From contig SNVD02011147.1 in the NCBI GenBank assembly GCA_013180625.2, forward strand, positions 434,001 through 498,000: 64,000 nucleotides of DNA. Reading direction: 5' to 3'. A program made the translations under genes and the position numbers. The DNA is from Boswellia sacra (taxonomy: Eukaryota; Streptophyta; Magnoliopsida; Sapindales; Burseraceae). Positions 23,801 to 36,251 of the stretch are shown here, one piece after another. How positions within the stretch are numbered: the first letter of the stretch is position 1; each line of letters starts with the position of its first letter. Under the pieces are notes generated by a model. It saw only the letters and a program-made list of their open reading frames with translations, made no database searches and was not told the origin of the DNA.

Positions 23801-25497
23801 AATGACAGCTGCAACAGTTGACATAATTGATTGTCGAGAACTAGCTAATGTGTCTTTAGGAGAAGATATTTATAGATGCATATTTTACCATTGATCTTTT
23901 GAATGCAATGAGATAATTCTGTCAGCTGATTTTTTCCATTTTGCAGCTCATATACCTTTATATCTCTATCCTTTCCTAAATACAACAAGCAAGTCAAGGC
24001 CTTTTGAGTACCTAAGGCTTACTAGCTTAGGTGTTATAGGTGCTCTGGTGAAGGTACCTTCATTCTCGTTGACTTTTAGCTGCAAAAATTAATGTTTATT
24101 GTAGTCCTTGATTTGGGGATCTTTTATATCAAGAAAATTCTGACATTATGTTCTCATTCCTTTTAAATTGCAGGTTGATGATACAGAAGTTATTAGCTTC
24201 CTTCTTTCAACAGAAATAATTCCACTCTGCTTGCGTACCATGGAGATGGGCAGCGAGTTGTCAAAAACAGTTGAGTGTGTTAATTTTATTGCTTCCTCTC
24301 TGCTTTTCTCCCTATTCTCAAATTTCTTTTCTTTTCTTTTTCTCCTGTTTTACATTCTGAAAAAGCCTTTTTTTTTTAAAAAAAAATATATATTTATATG
24401 TATATATATCGTAGAATTCTTGCTTAGAGAGAATAATATATCTCTGAAATTCCTTGGTTATAATTTCTAAAATTAATTTATAGTATATTTTCCTTTTTTA
24501 TGAACACATCACATTTTAATTGAGATAATACAGCGAGGAATAAATTGATTAGATGTTATTTTAGTTTAAGGTCACAATGGCTTGTCCTGCCTATGCCTGA
24601 AGCAGATTTTGTTATGGCCTTAAGATAGCCAATCTTTATCGCTTTAAATTCTCTCCCCTAAAATTTATTCATTTATTATTCTGCGTTCAACAACTCCATT
24701 GTTTAAGTTTCCTTCTCTTTAATTGAAAAGGTGGCATACTTAAAATACAGGGATCAGATTTAAGGTCTTAAAATACAGGGATCAGATTTAAGGTTTTTTA
24801 ATTCGTGACAAAGTATTTTGTGATGTCAGGTGGCTACATTTATTGTTCAGAAAATTTTGTTGGATGATGTTGGCTTGGATTATATTTGTACTACAGCGGA
24901 GAGGTTTTTTGCCGTAGGGCGGGTTTTGGCAAACATGGTTGCAGCACTTGCTGAGCAACCTTCGTCACGGCTGTTAAAGCATATTATCCGATGTTATCTT
25001 CGACTGTCAGACAATCCAAGGTTGGTTAGATAAATAGTTTGCCATACTTGCGAAAGGCTGGTCCATAAATATCATCTTTAGCCCAATCACATCTTTCTTA
25101 TTTTTGTACTTCTGTCCTCAGGTTCATACTCACGGTATCTTTTGTTTGGCCTTTTTTGTTGCAGGGCTTGCGATGCATTAAGAAGTTGCCTTCCAGATAT
25201 GTTAAGAGATGCCACCTTCAGTGGCTGTCTTCGTGTAAGTGCTATTTCTATTAATAAATTCCTTGATCTAATCCACTTTTGATGACAGGGAACACGGAAA
25301 GGACCAAAACCTTTTGTCGTCTTATCATGTCTTTCAGTTTCGTTTGGTTCCTTCCCATTTGTTTGATCTATATCATCTGCTAACAGGAAGATCCAACAAC
25401 AAGGAGGTGGCTGCAACAGTTGCTTCACAATGTAGGAGTCAATCGAGTCCCAGCACTTCAAGCTGGAGGGGGTTTCGACCATATGCTGGTGAACTGA
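20847..25497 (+). CDS. CNOT9: CCR4-NOT complex subunit 9 (Rcd1/CAF40 family)
   Basis: An armadillo-repeat scaffold subunit of the CCR4-NOT deadenylase, acting in mRNA decay in the cytoplasm. Exons: 20847-21032, one of two alternatives (22012-22083 or 22130-22201), 22873-22962, 23405-23447, 23947-24053, 24174-24269, 24830-25020, 25165-25234, 25387-25497. With a single copy of exon 2 they join in phase to 321 aa, the usual plant length. Family blocks are very well conserved: [76 protein letters not shown]. The N-terminus is the usual Gly/Ser/Ala-rich plant leader ([16 protein letters not shown]). The odd feature is the duplicated exon 2. A broken copy of the last two exons lies 31 kb downstream. 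Confidence 0.95.
22012..22083 (+). other. CNOT9 alternative exon 2a (diverged copy)
   Basis: 72 nt, phase 0 at both ends, with ag before and gtatgc after. Encodes [18 protein letters not shown] and so on, 24 residues. By eye it differs from exon 2b at 11 of 72 bases and 5 of 24 residues (N/K, K/R, F/L, V/L, I/L). Reading frame and both splice sites are intact, which suggests it is kept in use. Confidence 0.85.
22130..22201 (+). other. CNOT9 alternative exon 2b (canonical copy)
   Basis: 72 nt, phase 0 at both ends, ag before and gtatgt after. Encodes [18 protein letters not shown] and so on, the form I know from other plant CNOT9 proteins. It is separated from exon 2a by only 46 nt (22084-22129), shorter than plant introns normally splice. 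Confidence 0.88.
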
Positions 25498-25992
25498 TTT
25501 GAAACACTGCAATTTTTCTAGCTATTATTTGTCAAATGGGCATTACAGGCAGGCGCGTATTATTTATCTAAATTTATCCCTTTTTTTTTAATTTCAACTA
25601 CAGTAGTTTAGTCTCTGTAATTAGTGATTTATCTGAGCAAAAAGGAGTTTGTAAGAGAGAAGCCAAATGAGTGAAGTAGAAAACAGCTTTCATGATTGAC
25701 TTGTTTGTAAGCCAAAGCCAAATGATGCAACTCATTTTGTTCTCCTGTATAATGGGAATTATGTTTAAGAAGCTTCTCGTCTTGCAACGAATTATATGCG
25801 CTCAACTTTTGTTTGAAGTCCTAGCTTGTGTTTTTCTTTATACCGTGTTATTGTGTTTTGTTTTTGAATCATCCAATTTCTTAGGATAATATTATGGTAC
25901 ATATGGCGTAATCATATATATTTTTTTAAATTTGTATAAACATTTTAAACGAGTATATAAAAATTATAAATAAATTTTTTTATACTATTTAT
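25498..25992. other. CNOT9 3' UTR and downstream sequence
   Basis: Contains the 3' UTR, for which the poly(A) site cannot be fixed. Much of 25498-25985 has a diverged copy at about 57119-57560. The insertion at 25993 marks where the two copies stop being collinear until 27034. Confidence 0.6.
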
Positions 25993-27033
25993 TAGGGGTG
26001 TGCATGGTATATCTTTGCCCGTCCAAACCTGACATATCTGTCATGGTATGGTGGAAGTATGGTAGGGTGTAAGAAAAGAATAGGGTGTGGTATGATAAAA
26101 ATTTTGAAAACTCCATATGGTATGGTATAGTGGATGGTATTATTTAGAAAAACTCGAAAATATCATACTATACCTCTTTTCAAAAATTAAAAATCATGTC
26201 ACATGTAATGATACATGTCACATGTAATGATATAATTGGTTATATATAATATGTATGTGTGAGTGTTATATACCTTAATAGAGTATATAATGAAAAAGCT
26301 AGTAACCTTAAATCCCTAACCACGGAAAGTTTAAGGTAATATCATCAATAATATTCATTTTTAACTTTTTTTTGTCATTCTTTTTAAATTTTAATATATT
26401 TATTATTTTTGTAAGTGAATTATAATTTTTTTTTAAATTTGTACTATATTGAAAGTTGGAACTTTGTAAGACTTAAAGGTTTAACTTGAATGTTGGAACT
26501 TTGTGGAAGGATTTGGATATGAAGTTACTTATTATTTGTGTTGTTATAGATATTTAATTGCTTGAGTATTTGTGTTGTTATAGAATATGTAGTTACTTGA
26601 TATTTTTGTGTTGTTATAGATATGTTGTTACTTGATTATTTGTGTTGTTATAGAATATATAGTGACTTTATTATTTGTATTGTTAAGGATATGTAATTGC
26701 TTGATTTTTTATTTAGTACAAAATTTATGAATCATAATATTAAACAATGTCAAAATAAGAACTTAATGTATCAAAATCTTGAAAAAAAAAGCTATAAAAA
26801 AGCTTTAAAATCACTAAAAAAACATGATAAAACATTATTTAAATTTTGGTCAATTTGGTCAACCACGTGAAAATACCATACGATACCCGCCCCTACCCTA
26901 CCATGCGGGAATGTGGTATGGTACCATATTCAAGAATGGTATGGTATGGTATAAAAATTTAAAACCCGACCTATGGAAGGTAGGGGGATGGTATGGCGAT
27001 ACCACACCATACCACACCATATGCACACCCTTA
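25993..27033. mobile_element. Non-autonomous hAT-like element
   Basis: The left end taggggtgtgcatggtat and the right end, read inward on the minus strand, taagggtgtgcatatggt are inverted repeats. They are flanked by a near-perfect 8-bp duplication, ctatttat (25985-25992) and atatttat (27034-27041), 7 of 8 matching. Eight-bp duplications and ends of this kind are typical of hAT elements. The interior has subterminal ggtatggtat arrays and a tandem run of tatttgtgttgttata units (about 26525-26705) but no transposase. Its absence from the duplicated copy near 57.44-57.60 kb supports insertion after that duplication. Confidence 0.75.
26525..26705. repeat. Short tandem repeat containing tgtgttgttatag
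   Basis: About four imperfect copies of a unit of roughly 45 bp including tatttgtgttgttatagaat and attacttgat-like spacers, inside the 25993-27033 element. Confidence 0.75.
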
Positions 27034-27305
27034 ATATTTATAAATCTTGATTTGATTTATAATTTTTATTTAAAATTCATAGGCATAGATCGAGATGTCA
27101 AATTTTTCTTGGCATTTTCCAATTTCTTAGGTTATAATTTCTTACTATGTTATATTTACACAACAAAATTAAAAAGGAAAAGAATACTTGAGTTATACCG
27201 TAAGGAAGGAGTTACCATCTGAGCTGTGCAGGCGATGAGGGGGCATAATTTCCAACCTATGCTCTTCATATTCCCAATAGATTTTTAACATCACATCGGC
27301 CATAA
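27034..27305. other. Short spacer between two transposons
   Basis: 27034-27216 continues the duplicated CNOT9 downstream sequence, since cttgagttataccgtaagga here matches an equivalent at about 57612-57640. Nothing else is recognised. Confidence 0.55.
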
Positions 27306-27415
27306 GGTTTAGAAAAATTTTAAACACTAGCCCTCTCCAAAACTCAATTCGTATTTCTGCTTTCCCCAATAATTTTTTCATGCTGCTAGCGTCCACCCTC
27401 CTAAATGACCATTCC
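27306..27415. repeat. Left terminal inverted repeat of the MULE
   Basis: Begins ggtttagaaaaattttaaac and is the imperfect reverse complement of 35556-35667. Confidence 0.78.
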
Positions 27416-28149
27416 TTCCTTCTTGCATTAACTTTCTCTAACTAACTCTAACCACCACCAAAACTCTTTCTCTCTAGTTCTCTAACTCTCCCATGGCTAA
27501 CATAACACTTAATGATAAAAAAATTTACAAAAAACAATAATCAAATGCTCAAAAAAACACTCCATTATACAATAACAAGAGCAAACAGAGGCTGTATCAG
27601 ATTTAAAAGAGCTCAAATTGAGATATTGTACCTTTGAAACTCAACTCTAACTCATTCCTTAAAGTTTTTGTATGATTAGAATGTTAAATCTCATATGATA
27701 TAAGTAGATATAGACAATAAAGGTTGGAATAGATGAATGTAAATAGGTTTTTCCAATTTTTTTGGTAAGAAATCGAGTTTCCTGCATTCGTATCTATCTC
27801 TGCAAACCCAGAAATTTGATAGTTTGACATCACTATGACACCTTGATAATTCTATTATCTAATCATTGAACCCTATCGAATTACTATCGAATTGTAGAAG
27901 TGTAGTCGAATTGTCCTTAAGTCTGTCGAAGTGATGTCAAAACAATTGTCGAAGTATTGAAGTATCGTCGAATAGTCGTCAAAAAATTGTCTAATTGTCG
28001 AAGTGCCGTCGAAGTATTCTACAGTTAGATAGTATGGTTGTCTAACTGTCTAACTATTTCACAAACTTGGTTTTTTAGCCATTTTAAGAAACTTTTTTGG
28101 GTTTTGTTTTGTGTATTTTCACTAATTTTAGACATTTTTAATTGCCTAG

Positions 28150-30830
28150 ATGGAGGATATTAGATTCGCTTTGTTTTATGGTGGGAAATTCGAGATGCAT
28201 GGTAGTGCATATGTGGTTTACATTGGTGGTGATAGTTTTCCATTATCGATTCACAGGGATACTTCTTAGCAGGAGTTTTTGCAGTTGATATGTGAAAACC
28301 TTGGGTTAGATGGCTGTCGAACAAAGTTGAATTGAATGCCCAATTTAACCTAACCAAGTGTATGAGGCCTCTCCTAATCCGATGTGAGCGTGAATTTAGA
28401 TTTCTCATTATAGATAGTCTGAAATATTTATCGTCATACACATCGCTGTACGTTGAGGTTGAGCGGCGTTTGAAGCCTTCTTATAGAAATGTTGATAATA
28501 CAAACAATGTGAAACTTCAAACCGTCAAACATCTAAATAGTCTCAACTGCCTATTTACAGTAATATGCCATCATTTAGCATGTTTGATGATCTTGGAAAT
28601 GATTGCAGTGACAGAAGTGATGTTAATATTAGAGATGTTAATGTTGGAGGTGATGTTGGTAATCTTGTAGGCGACGATTTTGAGGTTACAAAAGATGTTC
28701 ATGGCCCTGAGAACATCAAAGAAGAATTTGAAGAGGTGTCAAGAGTTAGAGACAGTTTTGAGGGTGGATATGAAGAAAATGAGGGAGATAATGTAGATGA
28801 TGCGATAAAATATAATATGGACGAGGTGGCGGACAATGACAATATAAAGTTACAACTGTCACATCCTATTATGACTTCGATAAGGCCATGGAATGCTAGA
28901 ACGTCAACATATGTCGAAGAAGAGGTACACGATAAAGAGGACCATATTGCAAATGATCCTAGCCTTGAAAGAGTGAAGGACATCTTTGGGTTCATGCCTC
29001 CAGTACCATCGTCCACGACACCGGTTCCAAACAACACCAATGAAATTGAAAGTGAGGAAGTTTTCATTGGACATGTATTTTCAAACAAAATAGAACTTTG
29101 ACACAAGTTAGGAAACATGGCATTGCAAAACAATTTTGAGTTCAAGGTAACTAGATCTACAAAGGTCTGGTTTGAGGTTAGTTGTCGAGAGGAAGTTTGT
29201 AAATGACACTTAAGAGCAACAAAGGTTGGAAACACTGATTTCTTCCGAGTTAAGGTGTTCAACAACAATCACACTTGTGAAGATATGAGACTATATCCAG
29301 ATTATAGACAAAGAAGTGCTGAACTCATCAGAAAATACATCAAAGAGAAGTTCTTTAATGCTGCAAGAATATATCGACCAAGGGAAATAATTGAGGATGT
29401 TCAAAAAGACTTGCACATAGCTATTAGTTACCAAAAGGCTTGGAGGGCAAAGAGGCTGCCTTAAACCAACTTTGTGGGACTGCTAATGAGTCATTTGGCC
29501 TATTACCTTCATATTCATACATGGTGGAGACAAAAAATCTGGGTAAAATTACTGTACTTGAAGTTGAAGAAGATAATCACTTTAATTACTATTTCATGGC
29601 ATTGAGAGCATCAATTTTTGGTTTCGGAACTTCTATCCGACCTGTTATGGCTGTTGATGTCACATTTTTTACAGGTAAATACAAAGGTACAATGTTTTTG
29701 GCATAAAACTTGGATGGAAACAATCAAATATTTCTCTTAGCAATTGGATTTAGGTTGTCGAAAAATGATGAGTCTTAGAGTTGGTTCATGTCCAGGCTAT
29801 ATGGGATTATTGGTAAGGTTGACAACCTTGTTATCATACCTGATCAACACAAAAGCATAAAAAAGGTCGTGTCTAACATCTTCCCAAACAACACGTTTGG
29901 GATTTGCATGCATCATCTTGAATGCAACATGAAGAATAAGTTCAAGGACAAGTATCTAGTACTAGCTTTTCTAAATACAGCAAAGGCATATCGGCAAGTA
30001 GAGTTCAATAGGTGTTTTGAACAAGAGGCATCAATACACGTGCCACAGAGTATTTGATTGCTGCGAACATGCGTAAATGGGCCCGTAGCCGTTTTTCAGG
30101 CCACAGATTCAATATCATGACAATAAATATTCCTGAGTCTATGAACAACAGAATAAAACAATCTAAGAACCTGGGAATCACCTTGATATGCGAATTCTAT
30201 TGGCAGGTTTGTTATCTTATTCCATTACAAATCTTGTATGGATATGTTTCATATTCAAATATAATGGTCTTTTTGTTCACTTTATCGTAAGTCTTGTAAC
30301 AGTGGTTTCATGAAAGATGTACCAAGGCAGACAAGTCTATTACAGTGTTTACAAGATGGGTTGAGAAACTTCTGAAGGAACGGAAAGACAAGTTGGACAC
30401 ACTTCAAATATCGTCAATCAGTAGGCATTTATAGCAAGTGTATGGGAGTAGTGTTGACGTAGTTGATCTTAATGTCTGTACATGTTATTGCAAGGTGTTT
30501 GATTTTAACCAGCTACCATGTGTACATGCAGTTGCCGCATGCCGTTATACTAAGCTTCGATCGCTTGTGCCTTATTATAGTCCGACGTACATAAATGAAA
30601 TTTATTGTTTGCTTATGCATTACCAGTTATTCTTGTTGGGATGTGTAAGGATTGGGTGGGCCCGAATGAGGTTAGGGCAAAGGTTGTACGATTATCGATC
30701 AGTAGCTGACAGGTTAGACGTAGACATACATAACGTATTCTTTTAGTGGGTGAGCCTATTAGGCAACGTAAGTATGGACGATGTGGATGCCTTGGTCACA
30801 ACCAACAAACATGCTAGAATCATGTACCTT
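28150..30830 (+). pseudogene. MuDR-type MULE transposase, broken
   Basis: In order: a short N-terminal domain (MEDIRFALFYGGKF), an acidic linker (28565-29100), a FLYWCH/WRKY-like DNA-binding block with HLRATKVGNTDFF and NNNHTCED (about 29150-29290), YRPREIIEDVQKDLHI, then the MULE DDE core. The core has AVDVTFFTGKYKGTMF (first Asp near 29650), IIPDQHKSIKKVV (second Asp), and the SWFMSRL block that follows the third acidic residue. A SWIM zinc finger (CTCYCKVFDFNQLPCVHAVA, about 30480-30540) and a zinc knuckle (CGCLGHNQQTC, about 30780) follow. Several in-frame stops (near 28270, 28336, 29101, 29202, 29704 and 29777) and frame changes, for example near 29450, make it non-functional. Many of the stops sit where the family has Trp. 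Confidence 0.88.
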
Positions 30831-31249
30831 TTCATCCTTCATCGAATATAGAAGCGAGCCCTTCATGCATTAACTGTTTGCCGATGTGTACTATTTATGT
30901 AGTCATTTGATTCATAAACAACAGAGCGACTTATGCATTGTTTAGGATTGCAAATTTCATGTTTCATGTTTTTGTCTCCCATGTTATTATTAATGTCAAT
31001 GTATGTTGTGGATATTTGCATTTGTATTCATGTATAATAGTGAAATCTATTTGAAAATTTTGGTTCCGATGACAAAAGGAAAAAAACAATGACAAAATAA
31101 AAGAATAACATAGACAAAATTCAGCACTGTACATATTAGCTAATAAAAGGCAACTACATGAATGTCACTAGCATAATATATACAAAAATACATAAAAGCT
31201 TAGTCTGTATATACAGTCAAACATTGTGAACACCATCTCTCCTCTTATG

Positions 31250-34200
31250 GACCTTCTTTCAAATACACCTTCTGAAAATCTGGATGGCGGTCCATGCCTC
31301 CCAGGTGCCATATCTTCACTGCCATTTGCTTTCTGATAGCATCCTTGTCAACATCAGCTATGGCAGTAACACCTACACCTGAACTCAACAACTCCGCATA
31401 TGTGGCACAATACACGTCGCAAGATTCACCACCTGGCAGCTGCTAAGGCACATCCTTTATAGCCCTATGTAAACTCTAGGGGGGTAACCTCATGTGAAAC
31501 ATTTGTATGTTGAGGGAAAAATTGTGCATGTTGTACAAGGTGTCGGACCATGATCGCTAGTGGTGTGAAAACTCTAGCAACTTGGCTTGATGTACTGCGT
31601 CCTCAGGTATTTGGGAGTCGTAAAGTACCACCTCCTTGTCCTTGAAAAAGATCCGAGCCAAGACCTAATGGTAACCTTTGACGTCAATGAGAGAGTATAC
31701 CTTTAACATATGGTAAATGAGGACAAGTTATATTTTACGTTAAAACCACTTCAGAACAAAAGTTTTCAAGGTAATTGATTCAATGTTACTTACGATGTCG
31801 ACGTCTGACCATATTCTCCCATGAGAAGTATACAACCCATCCACATATTTGAAGCATGTTGTGTCCCAGGCACTATGATCCAAATCCTCTTTGCACCTAT
31901 CGTTAGGTGTTGGCCAAACAAACCTATCTAGAAATTAGGTCAATATATGATTAGTCCACTGTTACTAATTAAACAAAAAAGAAAACTGTTGCATTTTGCA
32001 AAACAAACATAGGACTCACGAAGAACCCGTGGTCAATAGTAGTAAAGTCCTGGGGTATCTCACGATGACTATATGCTTATCTGATCCGTCAGAAGTATAT
32101 AAAGGATTTGATGTGCTGCAAAACAAAATGTCAGCATAGTTTAACAATATAACAATTTCATAAGACTGAAGTTTAAATTGTACATGAACAGAAAGTTACA
32201 TTGTCATCAAGCCATGATCCTCGTGAGGTGATGTCCTTGAAAAAAAATCAACTCTATAACCGAGTAATCAAGTCCAAGTTGGATATGAATATGACGAGCG
32301 TTGCACCAAGCATCGAAGCACGACTCAAACTGATCATTGATAAAGGATCTCCAGTCGTAAGTCGATGTTGCGGCAACAGTCGATGGTGGTGAGGCAACAA
32401 CCGTTATCTCCTGTGATGGCTAGACCACCTTCTGCCGCTTCCCAAGCCTAGTGTAAACCTTCTCCACCTGATACAAAATGGGTCGTGTCCTCAAGATTTG
32501 TACACTCTCAGTCGATGAATCACTGTGGACCTCATGAACCCTTACATCAGTGTTGCTTCCTTAGGACAAATGCACAACATCCTCAACAACTAGCAAATAC
32601 TACACATCTTCTCGATACGGCTGGCCATGACTCTACGGAGTAGGCACGGAATGGTTAGCTTCCTTCCACATTACAATACAATATCCATTAAAACGATTGA
32701 TATATAGGATTGTGACCTTACCATGAAATTCATTAAATTAATGTGGTACCTCCAAATCCTAAACCTCTAGAATCGGCACCTCTTTGATCTCTTAGATCTT
32801 CTTTCCTAGTTCCTGGACCTCGACTTCCAACCCTTGGATTTGTTATGCTTGAGCTGCGTACTTCTTTCCAATTGTCTTCAACAACTCGGCCTGATTTGTA
32901 GCCATCTTAGCCTGAATAGTATCCAAAAGACTAACAGGGAACGATAGACCCTCATTTACCTACAGTGCAAGGTTTTGTTAGTAAAACCATCTTAAACTAT
33001 TAAAATGAAACAACATGATTGGTAAAGTGTACCTAGCCTTTTATATGCACTCTGGGTGGAGAAGAACGTCTAGTATTCTCTATATGTTCACCCCTATGTG
33101 ACATGCAATCGGTCCCACTCCTTGCCCTTTGATTTCTTCAACTTCCTAAAGACCAATGGAATAGGCAGTTACTGAGAGGCCCATAGTCATTTCTTGTTCC
33201 ATCTGTACTGTTTGTCCTATGTGTCATAGTCATCTCGACGAAGAATGACATGAGGTAGCTCACCCTGTGCGACATAAACAACAAATGAGACTGTCATATA
33301 AGAACTAGAAATTTTATGTCCATGAAGAATGATTACAATACCCGTCTATGATCTCCTAAAGTGTCTTTCAACACCTCGAATTGATTCGGCATCCTATTGG
33401 TCTCCTACCGAAGTATACGAGGTCTTAACTTCTCAAAATCTACCACTTTCTTTACATATGATTCCGCCACAAATGGTATCACCTTGTATAACCAAACCGA
33501 CAACACGACATATATTTAACCCTTCAGAATTCACAATGGCATATGCATAACAACAAAGATATGTCAGCAAATATTTAAAACTACTTGCACAGCATAGGAG
33601 CAACCATAAAAGTTATACGCTTCCTTCTTGTGCACCTCCTTTTGAGCCACCCATTGCAAAAACTTGTCAACACGATCCTTGACACATGCCCTCATGCCAT
33701 CATAAGTGGCCTTCCAAGCGACGCATCCCCAAGTATATTTCCTAAAAGCATCAAGATTATCCACCAAGTCAAGGTACTCATTGTTGATATGTCTCGATTG
33801 TAATCGACCCAAAATTAAATGCTCCAATACCCTGCTAGTTTCACAACGTCCTAATCATCAACTTCATTCACATCCAATTCTTTCAGAATGTTATTTAAAT
33901 CAGGCAACCTAACATTCTGTCCCCTAGGTATTTGTCACGCAAACGATTCAATGTCTCCAATTTCTTTAACTCCTTTTGCAAATTAGGAAGCGACCCAAAC
34001 CTTAGATTAGTGATCAACCCGAACTCATGGGCTAAGAAACGAATCATCTTCCCTGTACATTAAGAATTACTCAATAAATTTAGTCTATCAATATTGCCAA
34101 AACATATATAATTAGGTTAGTGTTGAAGTACATACTATACACGAGATACTATGACTCTTCCTCCTCTAGATGGTGGGTTTTCACCTCATGCAACAACAAG

Positions 34201-34511
34201 TTGTTCACAAGCTTGCCTACAAAAGTCAAGTCACCTATACCCAATAGGTATCCGAAACCAATATGTTTCTTGAAAAGCTTCTATTCGCTATTTGTAAGGG
34301 TGTTCTTCACAAACTGTATGCACTCTAAAATTGTCATGTTAGTCACTATTGGGTTATAATGCACAGATTTTGGAGTTTTTAGGTCAAAAGAGATAAATGC
34401 ACTTGAAGGCTCCATGTATAAACTTGTTACATGAGGAAAAAATGGGTTGAAACCAACAGAAATTGCAAAAAACCTTTCAAAATTTAAATTTGGAAAAAAA
34501 AAATTCGACAT
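31250..34511 (-). pseudogene. DUF1985/Ulp1 (C48 peptidase)-like gene of the MULE, broken
   Basis: Minus-strand reading gives an N-terminal DUF1985-type region: KNTLTNSE (34281 end), then LVNNLLLHEV and IRFLAHEFGLITNLRFG at about 34080-33960, and LDLVDNLDAFRKYTWGCVAW at about 33780-33700. A long, poorly readable middle follows. The C-terminal C48 protease has the His region (now His-stop, then VLARIFFKDKEVVLYDS at about 31680-31620, with the family's Asp) and the Cys region (QLPGGESCDVYC at about 31440-31405). Stops and frame changes are frequent. This is a mobile-element passenger protease of uncertain role, not a host desumoylase. Confidence 0.75.
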
Positions 34512-34990
34512 TTAGACAGACTGACCATCGAACTATCGAATTATCGTAATATATATATTCTATAATTCAATTAGAGTTCGACAATTAAAGCCTAACTTGA
34601 ACGATGTCATGCAATACTTCGACGATTATTCGACGAAGTTCGATGACAGTTCCATATAAACCTGATAAGTCGACAATTCGACAACATGTATTACGTATTT
34701 GACATAAGTTCGACAAAACACACTGACTTGGGCAAATTCCTTCCTATTCGATAGTTTGACGACACCTATATATACTTCAACGACTTTTCGACATGCTATT
34801 CATGGTTCGACATTTCGAATCTTATGTAATCAATTCGACACACAATTTATGTATTGTCTCAAATTCGAAAGTGCGACAATTTATTTAACTTGTTCAATGA
34901 CAACTTGACGACATATTCAATAACTTTTATACTTCGACAGGGACATTCGACAAGCCATTTACACTACTTCGACACTTTGATGATAATTCG
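34510..34990. repeat. Subterminal ttcgac-rich zone of the MULE (right side)
   Basis: Dense, irregularly spaced copies of ttcgac/attcgaca. The left zone at 27880-28020 carries the complementary tcgaagt/gtcgaa motif, so the two zones mirror each other. Such arrays are usually transposase-binding sites; that role is inferred here. Confidence 0.7.
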
Positions 34991-35555
34991 ACCCTTTGAA
35001 GACTCGTGAGGGTCGTCTTCAACCTCGAAACTAACACATGCAATCTCAACAAACACCAAAACACCACATATCATAACAGAAATTAAAAAATCTACACCAA
35101 ACACCACATTACCATAATGATAAAGCAATTTCAAACATTATTTACAGACAATACAGAACAAAAATCCCTAATCCCTAATTCATCACATTTCTCCCAAATC
35201 AATTTCTCTCTCTACAAAAAAAGTCAAGAATGCGTGCTACCATATTTAGGTTTTAAATTAAAATTTGAAGAGTAAAAAGGATGAAATTTAACATACTATG
35301 ATGATTTCATAGAATGGTTTCCCTTCTTTCTCTAACCGACAGTAGAGGGCCTCTCTATCTCTCTCTGCTAGGTCTAAGTGATCGTGGATGGCTCATAAAC
35401 ACTCTTCAATTCGAAGCAAGATGAAACGGGAGAAGAATATGAACCGTGATGGGCTATTTTGTTACTTTGATGAAGAAAAGATGATAGAGAAATGGTTGTT
35501 GCGCCGAATTCTTTGATGAAGGACGGACGTGGTTATTTTATTTTTGAATAAAAGG

Positions 35556-35667
35556 GCATAATGGTCATTTAGGGGGGTGGAGGCTAGTGGCTTGGAACGA
35601 TTATTGGGGAGGGTTAGAAATAAAATTTGGGTTTTGGGGAGGGCTAGTTTAAAAGTTTCCCTACCAT
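35556..35667. repeat. Right terminal inverted repeat of the MULE
   Basis: Ends gtttaaaagtttccctacc-like sequence. Its reverse complement aligns with the left repeat over its full length with scattered mismatches. Confidence 0.78.
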
Positions 35668-36251
35668 TTATTGACTCTCTCTCTCACTAGATTCTCTCCA
35701 AGTCCAGATCCAAAATCTAATTTAAAGTACAAAATAAAAATTAACCCATTTTATATTCTTTTCTAAAATAAAATTATTCTATACTCAGTTGAATCCTACT
35801 AAGTCCATTCTATAAATGATATGATTCATGTTTTATCAACTAATAAAAAGTTTTAAATTTAGAATAAATTAAACAAAACCATTAATTCAATAGTAACTCA
35901 TTTAAAAAGAGAATATAATTATCCAACTAACTCATTTAAAAAGAGAATATAATTATCCAACAAAATTTTAAACAAAAACTCTGATTCATTTATTAATAGC
36001 ATAAGAGAAATACTATTATTTTAATTATTGGCTGCTATTTGGAATTTTTCTAATTACCGAAAGAAATACTTAAGCCAAGCGCAACACAACCCAACCAAAG
36101 ACAACTGACCTGTCCTAACCAGAAACGCTCACCATACGTGCCATCGCACACGCACACACTCACACTCAACGCTCTCACTTTACTGTCCCTCGGCACGCGC
36201 CAGCTTTCCTTCCCACTTAATAAGAAGTTTCTCCCCTCACTCACTCTCACG
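35668..36251. other. RTL2 upstream region
   Basis: AT-rich, then GC-balanced from about 36060, which is probably 5' UTR. It contains a perfect 34-bp tandem duplication at 35894-35927 and 35928-35961 (taactcatttaaaaagagaa and so on). No TATA box is assigned with confidence. Confidence 0.6.
35894..35961. repeat. Perfect 34-bp tandem duplication
   Basis: Two identical adjacent copies about 290 bases upstream of the RTL2 start codon. Their identity implies a recent origin. Confidence 0.95.

Larger units (their letters stand above)
27306..35667. mobile_element. Degenerate Mutator-like element with a Ulp1-type second gene
   Basis: Terminal inverted repeats of about 110 bp bound an 8.4-kb unit. 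The left end (27306-27415) contains actagccctctccaaaac and cctcctaaatgaccatt. The right end (35556-35667), read on the minus strand, gives actagccctccccaaaac and ccccctaaatgaccatt. No target duplication could be matched. Subterminal zones (27880-28020 and 34510-34990) are dense in tcgaa/ttcga motifs in mirrored orientation. Inside are a MuDR-type transposase on + and a DUF1985/Ulp1 (C48) protease-like gene on -, converging near 31 kb. That pairing is known from the Kaonashi/KI-MULE type of plant elements. Both genes are broken. Confidence 0.8.

Noticed and set aside
36138..36251. Extension of RTL2 upstream of 36252
   Set aside because: The extended frame begins at a GTG. The first ATG in frame is 36252.
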